NCBI GenBank assembly: GCA_913776965.1
Contig: CAJYQL010000025.1
Location: 96,822-160,821, forward strand
Direction of reading: 5' to 3'
Length of the DNA stretch: 64,000 nt
Source: an uncultured Xylophilus sp.
GTDB taxonomy: Bacteria > Pseudomonadota > Gammaproteobacteria > Burkholderiales > Burkholderiaceae_C
Shown piece after piece: positions 41,616 to 52,895 of the stretch. A program made the translations under genes and the position numbers. Every line of letters begins with the position of its first letter. Position 1 is the first letter of the stretch. The notes under the pieces are model-generated. The model ran no database searches and was not told the DNA's origin. It worked only from the letters and a program-made list of their open reading frames with translations.

Positions 41616-42176
41616 CTATTTCCAGCGCACGCACTCGACGGTGACGGTGCGGCTGGCGTCGCCGAGCATCAGCGTGCCGTCCTGGATCGTCGCCTGCAGC
41701 TGCATCGTGCGCTGGGCGAGCGCGGCGAGTTCCTGCGACTGCTCGGTCGGCACCCGCCAGACCTGCAGCTTGTCGAGCCGGGTCAGCTTGGTCTCGATCC
41801 CTTTCCACCAGACCTCAGCCGCGTAGCTGAAGCAGTAGAGCAGCACCGCGTCGGCCTGGCTGCAGGCCTTGGCGAGCGGCTTCTCCTCCGGCTGGCCGAC
41901 CTCGATCCACAGCCGGGTGCGGCCGGTGAAGTCGCGCAGGTGCACGTCCGGGTCGTCCGGGTTCGACAGGCCGGCGCCGAAGGCCAGCGTGCCATCACCG
42001 CCGCAGGTGGTCTGCAGCTGGTGGGCGTTGAGGGCCAGCGCGACCAGACGGATCATCATGCGTTCGTCGGTCTCGCTCGGGTGGCGGGCCAGGGTCAGCG
42101 CATGGTCGGCGTAGTAGCCGTGGTCGATGTCGGCGATCGCGAGATTCGCCTTGAAGATGGTGGATTTGAGAGCCAT
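41616..42176 (-). CDS. yaeQ: YaeQ family protein
   Basis: The 186-residue protein matches YaeQ along its length: LKSTIFKANLAIADIDHGYY, LARHPSETDERMMIRLVALA, LWIEVGQPEEKPLAKACSQA and the ending VTVECVRWK. YaeQ has a PD-(D/E)XK nuclease-like fold of unclear function. Confidence 0.93.
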   Translation of the reverse strand: MALKSTIFKANLAIADIDHGYYADHALTLARHPSETDERMMIRLVALALNAHQLQTTCGGDGTLAFGAGLSNPDDPDVHLRDFTGRTRLWIEVGQPEEKPLAKACSQADAVLLYCFSYAAEVWWKGIETKLTRLDKLQVWRVPTEQSQELAALAQRTMQLQATIQDGTLMLGDASRTVTVECVRWK

Positions 42177-42295
42177 GGGGCGCGGGGAAGGAAGGGGCGC
42201 GGCCGGCGGTCGGGCGCTGGAGACGGCTGCTGGGCGGCGGATCGGACCGGACCGGCTGGCAGGGCGGCGCCCGGGACGGGCGAGGGTGCCGGATT

Positions 42296-42988
42296 CTAGG
42301 GCGCGGCCCCGCCTGGGCCCCCTTTGCCGATCTCGCCGATCCGGCGGAAGGTCAGGTTGATGCGCGGCAGCACCTCCTTGGCGGTACGGGCGATCTGGTG
42401 CTGCCAGTGGTGCTGGGTCGCGCCGCCCATCACCAGCAGGCTGCCGGGGCCGAGGTCGATCGAATGTGCGATCCGGTGCTCGCCGCGGCGGCGCAGGTCG
42501 AAGCGGCGGGTGCCGCCCAGGTTGAGCGAGGCGATCACCGGGTTGCGGCCGAGGACGGATTCGTCGTCGCTGTGCCAGCCCATGCGGTCGCGACCGTCGC
42601 GGTAGTAGTTCAGCAGCAGGCCGTTGAAGGACTGGCCGCAGGCCGCTTCCACCCGCGCGCGGATCGCGGCGAGCAGCGGCGTCCAGGGCGCGGCGTCGTG
42701 CCGCAGGCCGGAGTATCCGTAGCCGACGTCGCCGACCCAGGCCAGCCGGCGCGGCACCGGCACGGTCCGGGCGTAGACGCGGGTGGACGGCTGGGTCCAG
42801 ACGGTGTCGTCCCGCAGCCGGGCGAACCACTCGGCGGCTTGGTCGGCCGGAACCCACTGCGGCGCGAAGCGCAGGTCGGCATCGGCCAGCGGCAGCGGCT
42901 GCAGCACGGCCGGATCGGCCTCGGCGCGGCCGGCGGCGAAAAGGTCGTGCTGCACGCGGCGGGGATCCTCGGCAGGCGACCGGGGCAC
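42296..42988 (-). CDS. AlkB-like 2-oxoglutarate/Fe(II)-dependent dioxygenase
   Basis: The 230-residue protein has the AlkB pattern: LLNYYRDGRDRMGWHSDDES with the iron ligands His and Asp, VIASLNLGGTRRFDLR, and HHWQHQIARTAKEVLPRINL followed by TFR with the third His and the two Arg that hold 2-oxoglutarate. It likely repairs alkylated bases. It is adjacent to and shares direction with purB. Confidence 0.9.
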   Translation of the reverse strand: MPRSPAEDPRRVQHDLFAAGRAEADPAVLQPLPLADADLRFAPQWVPADQAAEWFARLRDDTVWTQPSTRVYARTVPVPRRLAWVGDVGYGYSGLRHDAAPWTPLLAAIRARVEAACGQSFNGLLLNYYRDGRDRMGWHSDDESVLGRNPVIASLNLGGTRRFDLRRRGEHRIAHSIDLGPGSLLVMGGATQHHWQHQIARTAKEVLPRINLTFRRIGEIGKGGPGGAAP

Positions 42989-42990
42989 GG

Positions 42991-45145
<2,155 letters not shown>

Positions 45146-45495
45146 CGGCGGCTTTTTCTCAAGGATTTCGGCCTCCGACGCAGGTGCTACCTGCGCATCC
45201 TGCTCTCGATTCCGTAGCGCGGGTCGCTCGCGTGCGGCACCGGCGGAAGACAAAATTGCTGCGAAGCGCCCCGACACGAAGGAGGGAGGGAGGGAGGAGG
45301 AGAAGAGTCGCCTCGGGATTGCAACCGGATCACGCAAACCCGGAAGACTTCGCAGCAAGAAATCGGTGGGAGGCAGTCGCCCCCCGTACGCTGTAGGAGC
45401 GGGCGGCCCGTCCGGGGTTCCGCACGCAAACGTAAGCGTCTGTTAGCGCTTCTGCGCCTTCTAATCGCAATTCCGAGCCGCGGGTCGGCAGGGCA
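45146..45495. other. Intergenic region without recognised gene
   Basis: About 350 bases. It holds a purine-rich run of repeated GGGA units (about 45283-45303) but no ORF with protein-like sequence, no tRNA and no clear hairpin-T-run terminator. Confidence 0.5.
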
Positions 45496-46089
45496 TTAGC
45501 GCACCGCGAGCTGCTTTTCCACGTCGCGCACGAAATCCCGGCTGTCGGGCGCGGTGACGCTGGAATAGCTGTCCACCACTCGGCCGTCGCGGCCGATCAG
45601 GTACTTGTAGAAGTTCCACTTCGGCGTGGTGCCGGTCTGGGCCGCCAGCTGCCGGAAAAGCGGGTTGGCGTCGGCACCGCGCACCGCCGACTTGGCGAAC
45701 ATCGGGAATTTCACGCCGAAGGTGTTTTCGCAGAAGGCGGCGATCTCCTGGTTCGAGCCCGACTCCTGCGAAAAGTCGTTCGACGGAAAGCCCAGTACCA
45801 CCAGGCCCCGGTCGCGGTACTTCGCATGCAGCGCCTCCAGCGCCTTGTACTGCGGCGTGAAGCCGCAGAAGCTGGCGGTGTTGACCACCAGCACCACCTT
45901 GCCGGCGTACTGGCAGAGCGACTGCGGCTTCTCGTCCTGCAAGCGGGGGAAAGTGTGCTGGAGCAGGGCGGGGCAGGCCGCTGGGGCGGCGGACGCCGGC
46001 GGTTCGGCGGCGCGGGCGGCCGGCAGCGCAGGCAGTCCCGCGAGGGTCGCCAGGACAGCGGCAGCGAGGAAGCGGTGGATGGACGACAT
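45496..46089 (-). CDS. Glutathione peroxidase family protein, secreted
   Basis: The 197-residue protein has a signal peptide (about residues 1-27) and the peroxidase core VVLVVNTASFCGFTPQYKAL with the active-site Cys, GFPSNDF with the family Gln position shifted to FSQESGSN, and WNFYKYLIGRDG. It probably reduces peroxides in the periplasm with thioredoxin-like donors. Confidence 0.9.
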   Translation of the reverse strand: MSSIHRFLAAAVLATLAGLPALPAARAAEPPASAAPAACPALLQHTFPRLQDEKPQSLCQYAGKVVLVVNTASFCGFTPQYKALEALHAKYRDRGLVVLGFPSNDFSQESGSNQEIAAFCENTFGVKFPMFAKSAVRGADANPLFRQLAAQTGTTPKWNFYKYLIGRDGRVVDSYSSVTAPDSRDFVRDVEKQLAVR

Positions 46090-46133
46090 GGCGGGCCTCG
46101 AGTGGATCAGGATGTGCGGGCCTAACAGCCGGT

Positions 46134-47354
46134 TCAGATCATCGCCAGCATGCGGTCGAGCTGCAGCTGCACCTTCACGTCCCGGTGCGCCACGCTGCCG
46201 ACGATCTTGAACATGATCTGGCTGGTGTCGCGCACCACGATCTCGCCGATCGGCATGCCCTGGCGGTTCAGCACCGTGGCCACCTTCGGCGTGGTGCCGG
46301 TGCGGCCGCGCTTGAGCACGATCGCCGTCTCGTTGCTCGCTAGCTTCACGAAGGAGCCGGGCGGGTAGACGCCCATGGCGGTGATCAGCGCGGCGCCGCC
46401 CTCGTCGACCCGGTGTTCGTCGTCGAAGTAGCTGGCCCGCATCGCGACCGCCGCGGGCATCGCCCAGCGCGACACCCGCGGAGACAGCCGGGCCGCGAAG
46501 ATATCGGCCCGCTCGATGATCCGCGCGATGCGCTCGTGCGGCTGCATGTCTGCCAGGCGGCCGGACGGCGGCTGGTGGTGCAGCCGTACCGCGCCCAGCC
46601 ACAGGGGGTCGGCGACGCCCTGGCGCTCGAGCAGGCCGACGGAGGCGTCCGAATGCACGGCGATCGTCGCCATCTGCGATTCCGTCGGGCGGCCGACCTG
46701 CTGCGCGAGTTCGTCCTGCAGTTCGGTCATGCTGATGTTCATCGTGAGGGCAGCCTTGCCGACCGCATCCACGGCTGCGACATCCCAGTGCAGCGTGTCG
46801 CGGGCCGCAAGGATGCAGACTGCCGCCACCAGCAGGCCATGCGTAGCGCTGTACATCGACAACTCGCGCGCGGCGAAATGGATCAGCGCGAACATGGTGG
46901 CGTCGGGCTGGCGACGGGTGAGTACGCTGAGTTCGGCGTGCAGCCGGTCGAGGCGCGGCAGGAAGTCGGCGGCTTCCGGATGCCTGAGCAGCGCGGTGGC
47001 GCGCAGCTGCATCTCCTGCCAGTCGGGCGGTCCGCTGCGCATGGCCAGTTCCGCGCGTTCGAGCGGGCTGGTGGGCACCGTCTTCGCCGTCATCTGCGCC
47101 GCGGCGATCTGGCCGATGGTGCGCTGCTCGCGGACCAGCGTATCGAGCTGCTCCATGAACGCCCGCGCTTGATCCGGCGATTCCTCCAGGTCGATGTGCA
47201 GGGTGCCGGCCCGCGCCAGCATCATGTCGAGCTGCCGGCGGTTGGCGACGACGAAACCCTTGTGGGCCAGCAGCGTGCCTTCCTGCGTCCGCAGCGAGAA
47301 CGGAAGGGGATGCCCGAACTTGATCGATTCGGACTGGAGCGGGATCAGATTCAT
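46134..47354 (-). CDS. Degenerate HD-GYP-type protein
   Basis: The 406-residue protein has an N-terminal regulatory part and a C-terminal HD-domain core (YSATHGLLVAAVCILAA). The GYP-region counterpart reads VRLHHQPPSGRLADMQPHER instead of HHExxDGxGYP, and the HD pair itself is not evident. It probably no longer hydrolyses cyclic di-GMP but may bind it or act as a scaffold. ATG 47354 is preferred over 47420. Confidence 0.6.
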   Translation of the reverse strand: MNLIPLQSESIKFGHPLPFSLRTQEGTLLAHKGFVVANRRQLDMMLARAGTLHIDLEESPDQARAFMEQLDTLVREQRTIGQIAAAQMTAKTVPTSPLERAELAMRSGPPDWQEMQLRATALLRHPEAADFLPRLDRLHAELSVLTRRQPDATMFALIHFAARELSMYSATHGLLVAAVCILAARDTLHWDVAAVDAVGKAALTMNISMTELQDELAQQVGRPTESQMATIAVHSDASVGLLERQGVADPLWLGAVRLHHQPPSGRLADMQPHERIARIIERADIFAARLSPRVSRWAMPAAVAMRASYFDDEHRVDEGGAALITAMGVYPPGSFVKLASNETAIVLKRGRTGTTPKVATVLNRQGMPIGEIVVRDTSQIMFKIVGSVAHRDVKVQLQLDRMLAMI

Positions 47355-47441
47355 GAATGGCGCGGCAGGTATGACGGGATTATCCGCGTCGAACCTGCCG
47401 TCCGGTGTCGCGGCAGGCATAGGCCTTGCCGCGACACCACG

Positions 47442-49670
47442 TCAGAAGTCCACCGACGCGGACAGGCTGAAGGTCCGCGGGGCGCCCAACACCAAGTAGC
47501 CGGAGCCCGGGTAGCCGCCGACGGAGGCCCAGTAGTTGCGGTCGGCGAGGTTGTCGATGCGGGCGCGCAGCGTGAGCAGCCGGCCCTGTACCTCGGTCGT
47601 GTAGCGCGCGCCGACGTCGAGCCGCGTCCAGCCCGGCACCTTGAGCGCGTTGGCTGCGTCGGCATAACTACTGCCGGTGGCGGTGACGCGGCCGTTGAGC
47701 GCCAGACCCCGCACGCCGGCGACGTCCCACTCGGCGTTCAGGCTGCCCTGCGCCTCTGCGACGCCGATCACCCGCTTGCCGTCGGTCGCAGCGCTGCCGG
47801 TGGAGCGCTGTTGCGCGTCGAGCAGCGTCAGCCCGCCGAGCAGCCGCAGGCCGCGCAGCGGCTCGCCGAAGACGGTGGTCTCCAGGCCCTGGTGGCGGTC
47901 CTGGCCGCGCGGGCCGAACACCTGGTCGACCGTGATGCTGCGCGGCCGCTCGGTGCTGAACAGCGCGGCGCTCGCGCCCAGGCGGCCGCCGTCGTACTTC
48001 ACGCCGACTTCCTTCTGCTTCGCAACGTACGGCGCGAGCTGGGCGCCGGCGTTGCGGACCGGCACGCCGCCCACCTGGGCCGGCGCCGTCTCGCCGGGGC
48101 TCAGCTGCTCGGTGTAGTTGACATAGAGCGACACCTGCGGCTGCAGCTTGAACACCACGCCCGCCGACGGGCTGGTGCGACTCTGGTCATAGACGGTGAC
48201 GCCACCGCCCGGACTGGTCAGCGCGCTGCCGAAGAAGGTGCGGTAGCCGATCTCGGTCGTGTTGACCGACTGCCGGCGCAGGCCGAGCGTGACCAACAGC
48301 GTGTCGTCGAAGAAGGACAACGTGTCGCCGATCGCGATGCTGTTGAGGCGGCTGCGGCGCTGCAGGGCCGGGCCGTCCGGGTTGCCGCTGCCGGCCGATG
48401 CGCTCCAGCCGGGGAAGGGCGACAACACCGGGTTGTAGAGGTTGGTGGTCTGCTGGCGCGCGAAGTCGAAGGCGTACGAATTGTCGCGGTCCAGCCCGAA
48501 GTACGCGAGGGACGCCACCAGCGTGTGCTGGACCGGGCCGGTCTCGACCCGGGCGCGCACCCCCAACTCGCCGGTCTTCACCGTCTCGCGGCCGGTATTG
48601 TCGAAGCGGTAGGTGGCGCCGTCCCCGGCGTTGTTCGACAGCGTCAGGTTGGCCAGCGAATTGGCTTCGGCGCCCCGGCGGGCGCCGGCCGCGAACCAGC
48701 CGGTCACGCGGTCGGTGATGTCCCACTCGCCGCGCACCGTGCCGAAGGTGTCGCGCTCGTTGGAGAAGGACCAGGGCTGGGCCCAGTTCACCGACGCATC
48801 GGGGGCGCGCGGGATCGCGGTGACCGCGCCCGGAGTGACGCTGGGCCGCGCCGCGTTCAGCCGGTGGTCCTGGTAGCCGATGTCGCCCGACAGCCGCACG
48901 CCGCGGCCGCGCCAGTCGAGGCCGAGCGAGGCCACGTCGAGCTTCACCTTCTCGCGGTCGATGCCGGTGCCCCCCTCGCGGTGCGCCGCATTGACGCGGA
49001 TGCCGGTGCTGTTGTCGGGGCCGAAGCGGCGCGAGACATCGGCGGCCGCGTAGACCTGCGAGCCGCTGGCGACGCCGAACGTCACCTGGGTCAGCGGATC
49101 GTTGGCCGCGCGCTTGGGCAGCAGGTTGACCGTACCGCCGATGCCGTCGCCGCCGGGGGTGATGCCGGTCAGGAAGTTGCTCGCGCCGTGCAGCACCTCG
49201 ACCCGCTCGAACAGTTCGGACGAGATGTACTGCCGCGGCAGCAGGCTGTAGAGACCGTTGTAGGCCATGTAGTCGGAGCTGAGCAGGAAGCCCCGGATGA
49301 AATACGACTCCTGGAAGTTGCCGAAGCCGCGGGCGATGCGGATCGACGGGTCGTTCAGCAGCACATCGCCGACGCTGCGCGCCTGCTGGTTCTGGATCAG
49401 CTCGTGGGTAAAGCTGGTGACGGCGAACGGCGTAGACATGTTGTCCTGGTTGCCCAGGATGCCGACCCGCCCGCCGCGGGCGACCTGGCCGCCGGCGTAG
49501 GGACGCGTCAGGCCCTCGGCGGACGCGTCGGCGCTGGCGTTGACGGTCACGGTGGAGAGGGTCGCGCCACTGTCGGTGGCGGAGCCGGTCTGCGCCTGGG
49601 TGCCTGCGGCAGCGAAGACGGTGCCGAGAGCGATGCTGAGAGGAGCGAGAGGACAACGGGCGCGGCGCAT
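47442..49670 (-). CDS. TonB-dependent siderophore receptor
   Basis: The 742-residue outer-membrane receptor has a signal peptide (to about residue 26), a plug domain (MSTPFAVTSFTHELIQNQQA, NDPSIRIARG, ELFERVEVLHGASNFLTGIT followed by GGTVNLLPKRA) and a beta barrel ending in the typical SLSASVDF. These are features of FhuA/FpvA-type siderophore receptors. A possible Fur half-site (GAATGAGAATGCAT) lies just before the start codon. An ATG ten codons upstream is possible. Confidence 0.92.
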   Translation of the reverse strand: MRRARCPLAPLSIALGTVFAAAGTQAQTGSATDSGATLSTVTVNASADASAEGLTRPYAGGQVARGGRVGILGNQDNMSTPFAVTSFTHELIQNQQARSVGDVLLNDPSIRIARGFGNFQESYFIRGFLLSSDYMAYNGLYSLLPRQYISSELFERVEVLHGASNFLTGITPGGDGIGGTVNLLPKRAANDPLTQVTFGVASGSQVYAAADVSRRFGPDNSTGIRVNAAHREGGTGIDREKVKLDVASLGLDWRGRGVRLSGDIGYQDHRLNAARPSVTPGAVTAIPRAPDASVNWAQPWSFSNERDTFGTVRGEWDITDRVTGWFAAGARRGAEANSLANLTLSNNAGDGATYRFDNTGRETVKTGELGVRARVETGPVQHTLVASLAYFGLDRDNSYAFDFARQQTTNLYNPVLSPFPGWSASAGSGNPDGPALQRRSRLNSIAIGDTLSFFDDTLLVTLGLRRQSVNTTEIGYRTFFGSALTSPGGGVTVYDQSRTSPSAGVVFKLQPQVSLYVNYTEQLSPGETAPAQVGGVPVRNAGAQLAPYVAKQKEVGVKYDGGRLGASAALFSTERPRSITVDQVFGPRGQDRHQGLETTVFGEPLRGLRLLGGLTLLDAQQRSTGSAATDGKRVIGVAEAQGSLNAEWDVAGVRGLALNGRVTATGSSYADAANALKVPGWTRLDVGARYTTEVQGRLLTLRARIDNLADRNYWASVGGYPGSGYLVLGAPRTFSLSASVDF

Positions 49671-49871
49671 TAAGACTTCACAACAGGAATGAGAATGCAT
49701 CGTATTTTCTAGTGCGTTCGGGGCGGCTCGCGGCTTTTTGTGGTGTCGGCGCGACGGGCGACCGAATTTGTCGTGCCGTCGCAACACCTGCACGACGCTG
49801 CGACCGCTCGGGAGGCCGCATGCCAGCCGGCGGGGCGCGGCGCCCCCGCCCTTCCATGCGACAGTCCCGCC

Positions 49872-50558
49872 ATGACACAGCCGCCCCGCCTGAAACAGTT
49901 GGCCCGCGAGACGCTCTGGGACCGCGCCTATGCGGCGCTGGAACTGGCGCTGCTGGCCGGCCGCTATGCGCCGGGCGAACGCATCCTGCTGCGCGATGTG
50001 GCCGACGCGCTGGGCATCAGCCTGACGCCGGTGCGGGATGCGGTGAACCGGCTGGTCGCGGAGAACATCCTCGACCGCGGCAGCGTCGGGCAGGGGGGCG
50101 GCGCGACGGTGCCGCTGCTCGACGCCGACCAGTTCGGCCAGCTGATGACGATCCGCAGCGGACTGGAGCCGGTCGCCGCCGCGGCCGCCACGCTGCATGC
50201 CACGCCCGAAGCGCTGGAGCCGGTCGCGGCCGCCCTGCACGAGATGAAGGACGCGGTCGAGACCCAGCGGCTGGACCGCTACCTGGATGCGCACTACCGC
50301 TTCCATTTCGGCATCTACCGGATGTCCCGGATGCCGATCGTCGAGCAGGCGATCGAGAACGCCTGGCTGCGCTGCGCGCCGACCCTGACGCTGGCCTTGC
50401 CGCGCAACATTCCGGGCCTGAAGCGCTATCCGTTCCACGAAGCGGCGCTGGGCGCGCTGCGCCGGGGTGATGCCGACAGCGCCGCCGAGGCGATCCGCGC
50501 CGACATCGAGAGCGCCCGGGCCGACATCTGCGCCCTGCTGGACGACGCTGCGGCCTGA
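49872..50558 (+). CDS. GntR-family regulator of the downstream catabolic cluster
   Basis: The 228-residue protein has an N-terminal winged helix (GERILLRDVADALGISLTPV, then RDAVNRLVAENIL) and an FCD domain with the metal-ligand pattern YLDAHYRFHFGIYR and FHEAALGAL. It starts the catabolic gene set and is divergent from the TonB receptor. Repression relieved by a sugar acid or other organic acid is expected from the family. Confidence 0.88.
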   Translation: MTQPPRLKQLARETLWDRAYAALELALLAGRYAPGERILLRDVADALGISLTPVRDAVNRLVAENILDRGSVGQGGGATVPLLDADQFGQLMTIRSGLEPVAAAAATLHATPEALEPVAAALHEMKDAVETQRLDRYLDAHYRFHFGIYRMSRMPIVEQAIENAWLRCAPTLTLALPRNIPGLKRYPFHEAALGALRRGDADSAAEAIRADIESARADICALLDDAAA

Positions 50559-50658
50559 ACGGGCCACCCGCCTTCGATGCCTTGAACCTGCGCGCCGCCT
50601 GACCGGCACCCGGTCGCGGCGGCGTTTCGCACCGACCCGCTGGGCATTGATTGTTGTT

Positions 50659-50668
50659 TGTTATAACA
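50659..50668. promoter_or_regulatory. TGTTATAACA palindrome upstream of the solute-binding protein gene
   Basis: A perfect 10-base palindrome lies in an AT-rich spot 35 bases before the start codon, overlapping a -10-like TATAAC. It is a candidate operator for the adjacent GntR regulator. Confidence 0.45.
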
Positions 50669-50703
50669 TTGAGCCGTTCACGCCAAAACGACAGGAGACA
50701 CAG

Positions 50704-51693
50704 ATGATGGTTCGTTCCCGCCGTGCGCTCGCCGCGGCCTTGCTGGGCGTCGTCGCCCTGGGCGCCACCGGCCTGACGGCCCATGCCGCCGATCCGTTCC
50801 CCGCCAAGGAGATCAAGTTCATCGTGCCGTGGAACGCGGGCGGCTCGAACGACATCGCGGCGCGGCTCCTGGCGCAGCTCGCATCGGAGCAGGGCGTCAA
50901 GGTGCTGGTCGAGAACGTGCCGGGCGCCACCGGGGCCATCGGGATGACCAAGGTCGCCAATGCCGAGCCCGACGGCTACACCATCGGCATGGGCACCAGT
51001 TCCACGCTGGCGCTGATCGCCCAGGGCCTCACGCCGCTCAAGAACGAGCAGTTCGCGCCGATCGCCCGGGTCACGATCGACCCGCTGGTGCTGGTAGTGC
51101 CGACGAGCGGCCCGGCGACCAGCCTGGAGGCGTTCATCGCCCACCTGAAGCAGAACCCCGGCAAGGTGTCGATCGGCACGCCCGGCACCAACAACCTCAA
51201 CCACATCTTCAGCGTGATGACCGGGCGCGCCGCGGGGGTCGACACGATCAACGTGCCCTACACCGGCGGCTCCAAGGTGGTGGCCGACCTGGCCGGCAAG
51301 CAGATCGACGCCGCGGTGCTGAAGCCGTCGGAGAGCAAGGCCATGATCGACGGCGGCCACGTCAAGGCGATCGCGGTGTTCGCCAACCAGCGGCTGCAGG
51401 CCATGCCCGACGTGCCGACCTTCAAGGAGCGCGGCTACGACGTCTTCCCCTACGGTCCGCTGGTGCAGATGGCGTACATCGTCGCGCCGGTCGGCATCCC
51501 CGAGCCGGTCCGCGCGAAGCTGACCGACATCTTCAACAAGGCGATCCAGAGCGCCAAGTTCAAGGCCCCGACCGAACAGCAGGGCGCCGTCGTCGACAAC
51601 CTGACCGGCGCTGCGCTGGGCCGCGAGATCGCCAACGTGCAGAAGTCCCTGAACGAGGTCGGCAAGAAGGTCTTCGTCGCCGAGAAGAAGTGA
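50704..51693 (+). CDS. Bug-family (tripartite tricarboxylate transporter) solute-binding protein
   Basis: The 329-residue protein has a signal peptide (to about residue 29, ending AHA) and the Bug signatures FPAKEIKFIVPWNAGGSNDI, VENVPGATGAIGMTKVANAE, PDGYTIGM and VPYTGGSKVVADLAGKQIDA. It binds carboxylic acids in the periplasm for uptake. AGGAG lies eight bases before the ATG. No TctA/TctB permease genes are in the window, as is common for this family. Confidence 0.93.
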   Translation: MMVRSRRALAAALLGVVALGATGLTAHAADPFPAKEIKFIVPWNAGGSNDIAARLLAQLASEQGVKVLVENVPGATGAIGMTKVANAEPDGYTIGMGTSSTLALIAQGLTPLKNEQFAPIARVTIDPLVLVVPTSGPATSLEAFIAHLKQNPGKVSIGTPGTNNLNHIFSVMTGRAAGVDTINVPYTGGSKVVADLAGKQIDAAVLKPSESKAMIDGGHVKAIAVFANQRLQAMPDVPTFKERGYDVFPYGPLVQMAYIVAPVGIPEPVRAKLTDIFNKAIQSAKFKAPTEQQGAVVDNLTGAALGREIANVQKSLNEVGKKVFVAEKK

Positions 51694-51739
51694 ATTTTCC
51701 CTACCACAGCCGCCGCATCCGAGAGAACGCCCCGCATCC

Positions 51740-52882
51740 ATGAGCACCATCAAGAAAGTCACCTGCCACGTCGTTTCCGCCCCGGTGGAAAAGCCCTTCA
51801 CCTCGTCCCGCGGCTGGCTCTACAAGACCCGCGGCTCCTGCATCGTCGAGATCGAGACCGCCGACGGCATCGTCGGTTGGGGCGAGTGCTACGGCCCGTC
51901 GGCCGTGTCGAAGGCCTATATCGAATCGCAGTTCGCGCCGCGCATCATCGGCCGTGACGCGTTCGACGTGGAAGTGATCTGGGAAGACCTCTACAACCGG
52001 GTGAAGGACTACGGCGGCCGCGGCATGGTCACCTCGGCGATGAGCGGCATCGACATCGCGCTGTGGGACATCATCGGCAAGACGGTGAACAAGCCGGTCC
52101 ACAAGCTGATCGGCGGCGCCTTCCGCACCGAGGTCGCCTGCTACGCCACCGGCCTCTACTTCATCGACATGGACCGGCTGATCGAGGAAGCGGTGGAAGA
52201 GGCTCAGGGCTACGTCGCCGAAGGCTTCACCGCGGTCAAGATGAAGATCGGCCTGGGCGACCCCAAGCTCGACATCCGACGCGTGGAGGCGGTGCGCCGC
52301 GCGGTCGGCGACCAAACCCGGCTGATGGTCGATGCCAACCACTGCTTCACCGTGCCGCAGGCGATCCGCCTCGGCCGCGAGCTGGAAAAGCTCGACGTGG
52401 AATGGTTCGAGGAACCGATTTCGCCGGAGGACATCGACGGCTACGTCGAGGTGACCCGCGCGCTCGACATGGCGGTGGCCGGCGGCGAGAACGAATTCAC
52501 CCGCTGGGGCTTCCGCGACCTGGTGGTGCGCAAAGCGATGGACATCGTCCAGCCCGACGTCTGCGCGGCCGGCGGCATCACCGAGTGCAAGAAGATCGCC
52601 ACGCTCGCGACCACGCACGGCGTGGAATGCGTGCCGCACGCCTGGGGTTCGGCGATCGGTATCGCGGCCACGCTGCACTTCATCGCGTCGCTGCCCGACC
52701 AGCCGCCGAGCTTCCGCCCGATGCCGCCGCTGCTCGAATTCGAGCAGTGCGAGAACCCGTTCCGCGACCACCTGTCGGTCGAGCCGATCGTGCAGCAGCG
52801 CGGCGTGGTGCAGATCCCGACCGGCGCCGGCCTCGGCATCGAGATCGACCGCAGCGTGCTCGACCGCTACCGCGTCGCCTGA
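51740..52882 (+). CDS. Mandelate racemase / muconate lactonizing enzyme family dehydratase (1)
   Basis: The 380-residue enolase-superfamily enzyme has the KxK base motif (AVKMKIGLGDP), metal ligands in LMVDANHC, EWFEEPISPED and AVAGGENEFT, and the catalytic His in CVPHAWGS. This ligand set with KxK and a late His is that of the mandelate racemase subgroup, mostly acid-sugar dehydratases. Context (GntR, Bug protein, FAH enzyme) agrees. The sugar acid is unknown. Confidence 0.9.
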   Translation: MSTIKKVTCHVVSAPVEKPFTSSRGWLYKTRGSCIVEIETADGIVGWGECYGPSAVSKAYIESQFAPRIIGRDAFDVEVIWEDLYNRVKDYGGRGMVTSAMSGIDIALWDIIGKTVNKPVHKLIGGAFRTEVACYATGLYFIDMDRLIEEAVEEAQGYVAEGFTAVKMKIGLGDPKLDIRRVEAVRRAVGDQTRLMVDANHCFTVPQAIRLGRELEKLDVEWFEEPISPEDIDGYVEVTRALDMAVAGGENEFTRWGFRDLVVRKAMDIVQPDVCAAGGITECKKIATLATTHGVECVPHAWGSAIGIAATLHFIASLPDQPPSFRPMPPLLEFEQCENPFRDHLSVEPIVQQRGVVQIPTGAGLGIEIDRSVLDRYRVA

Positions 52883-52895
52883 GGAGACGGTCCGC

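Noticed and set aside
45283-45303. GGGA repeat run as a functional element
   Set aside because: It is a short low-complexity purine run with no matching structure or neighbouring motif.
46413-49673. 1086-codon ORF on the plus strand
   Set aside because: It lies opposite the HD-like and TonB receptor genes and its translation is Arg/Ala/Gly-rich without motifs; such antisense ORFs are common in GC-rich DNA.
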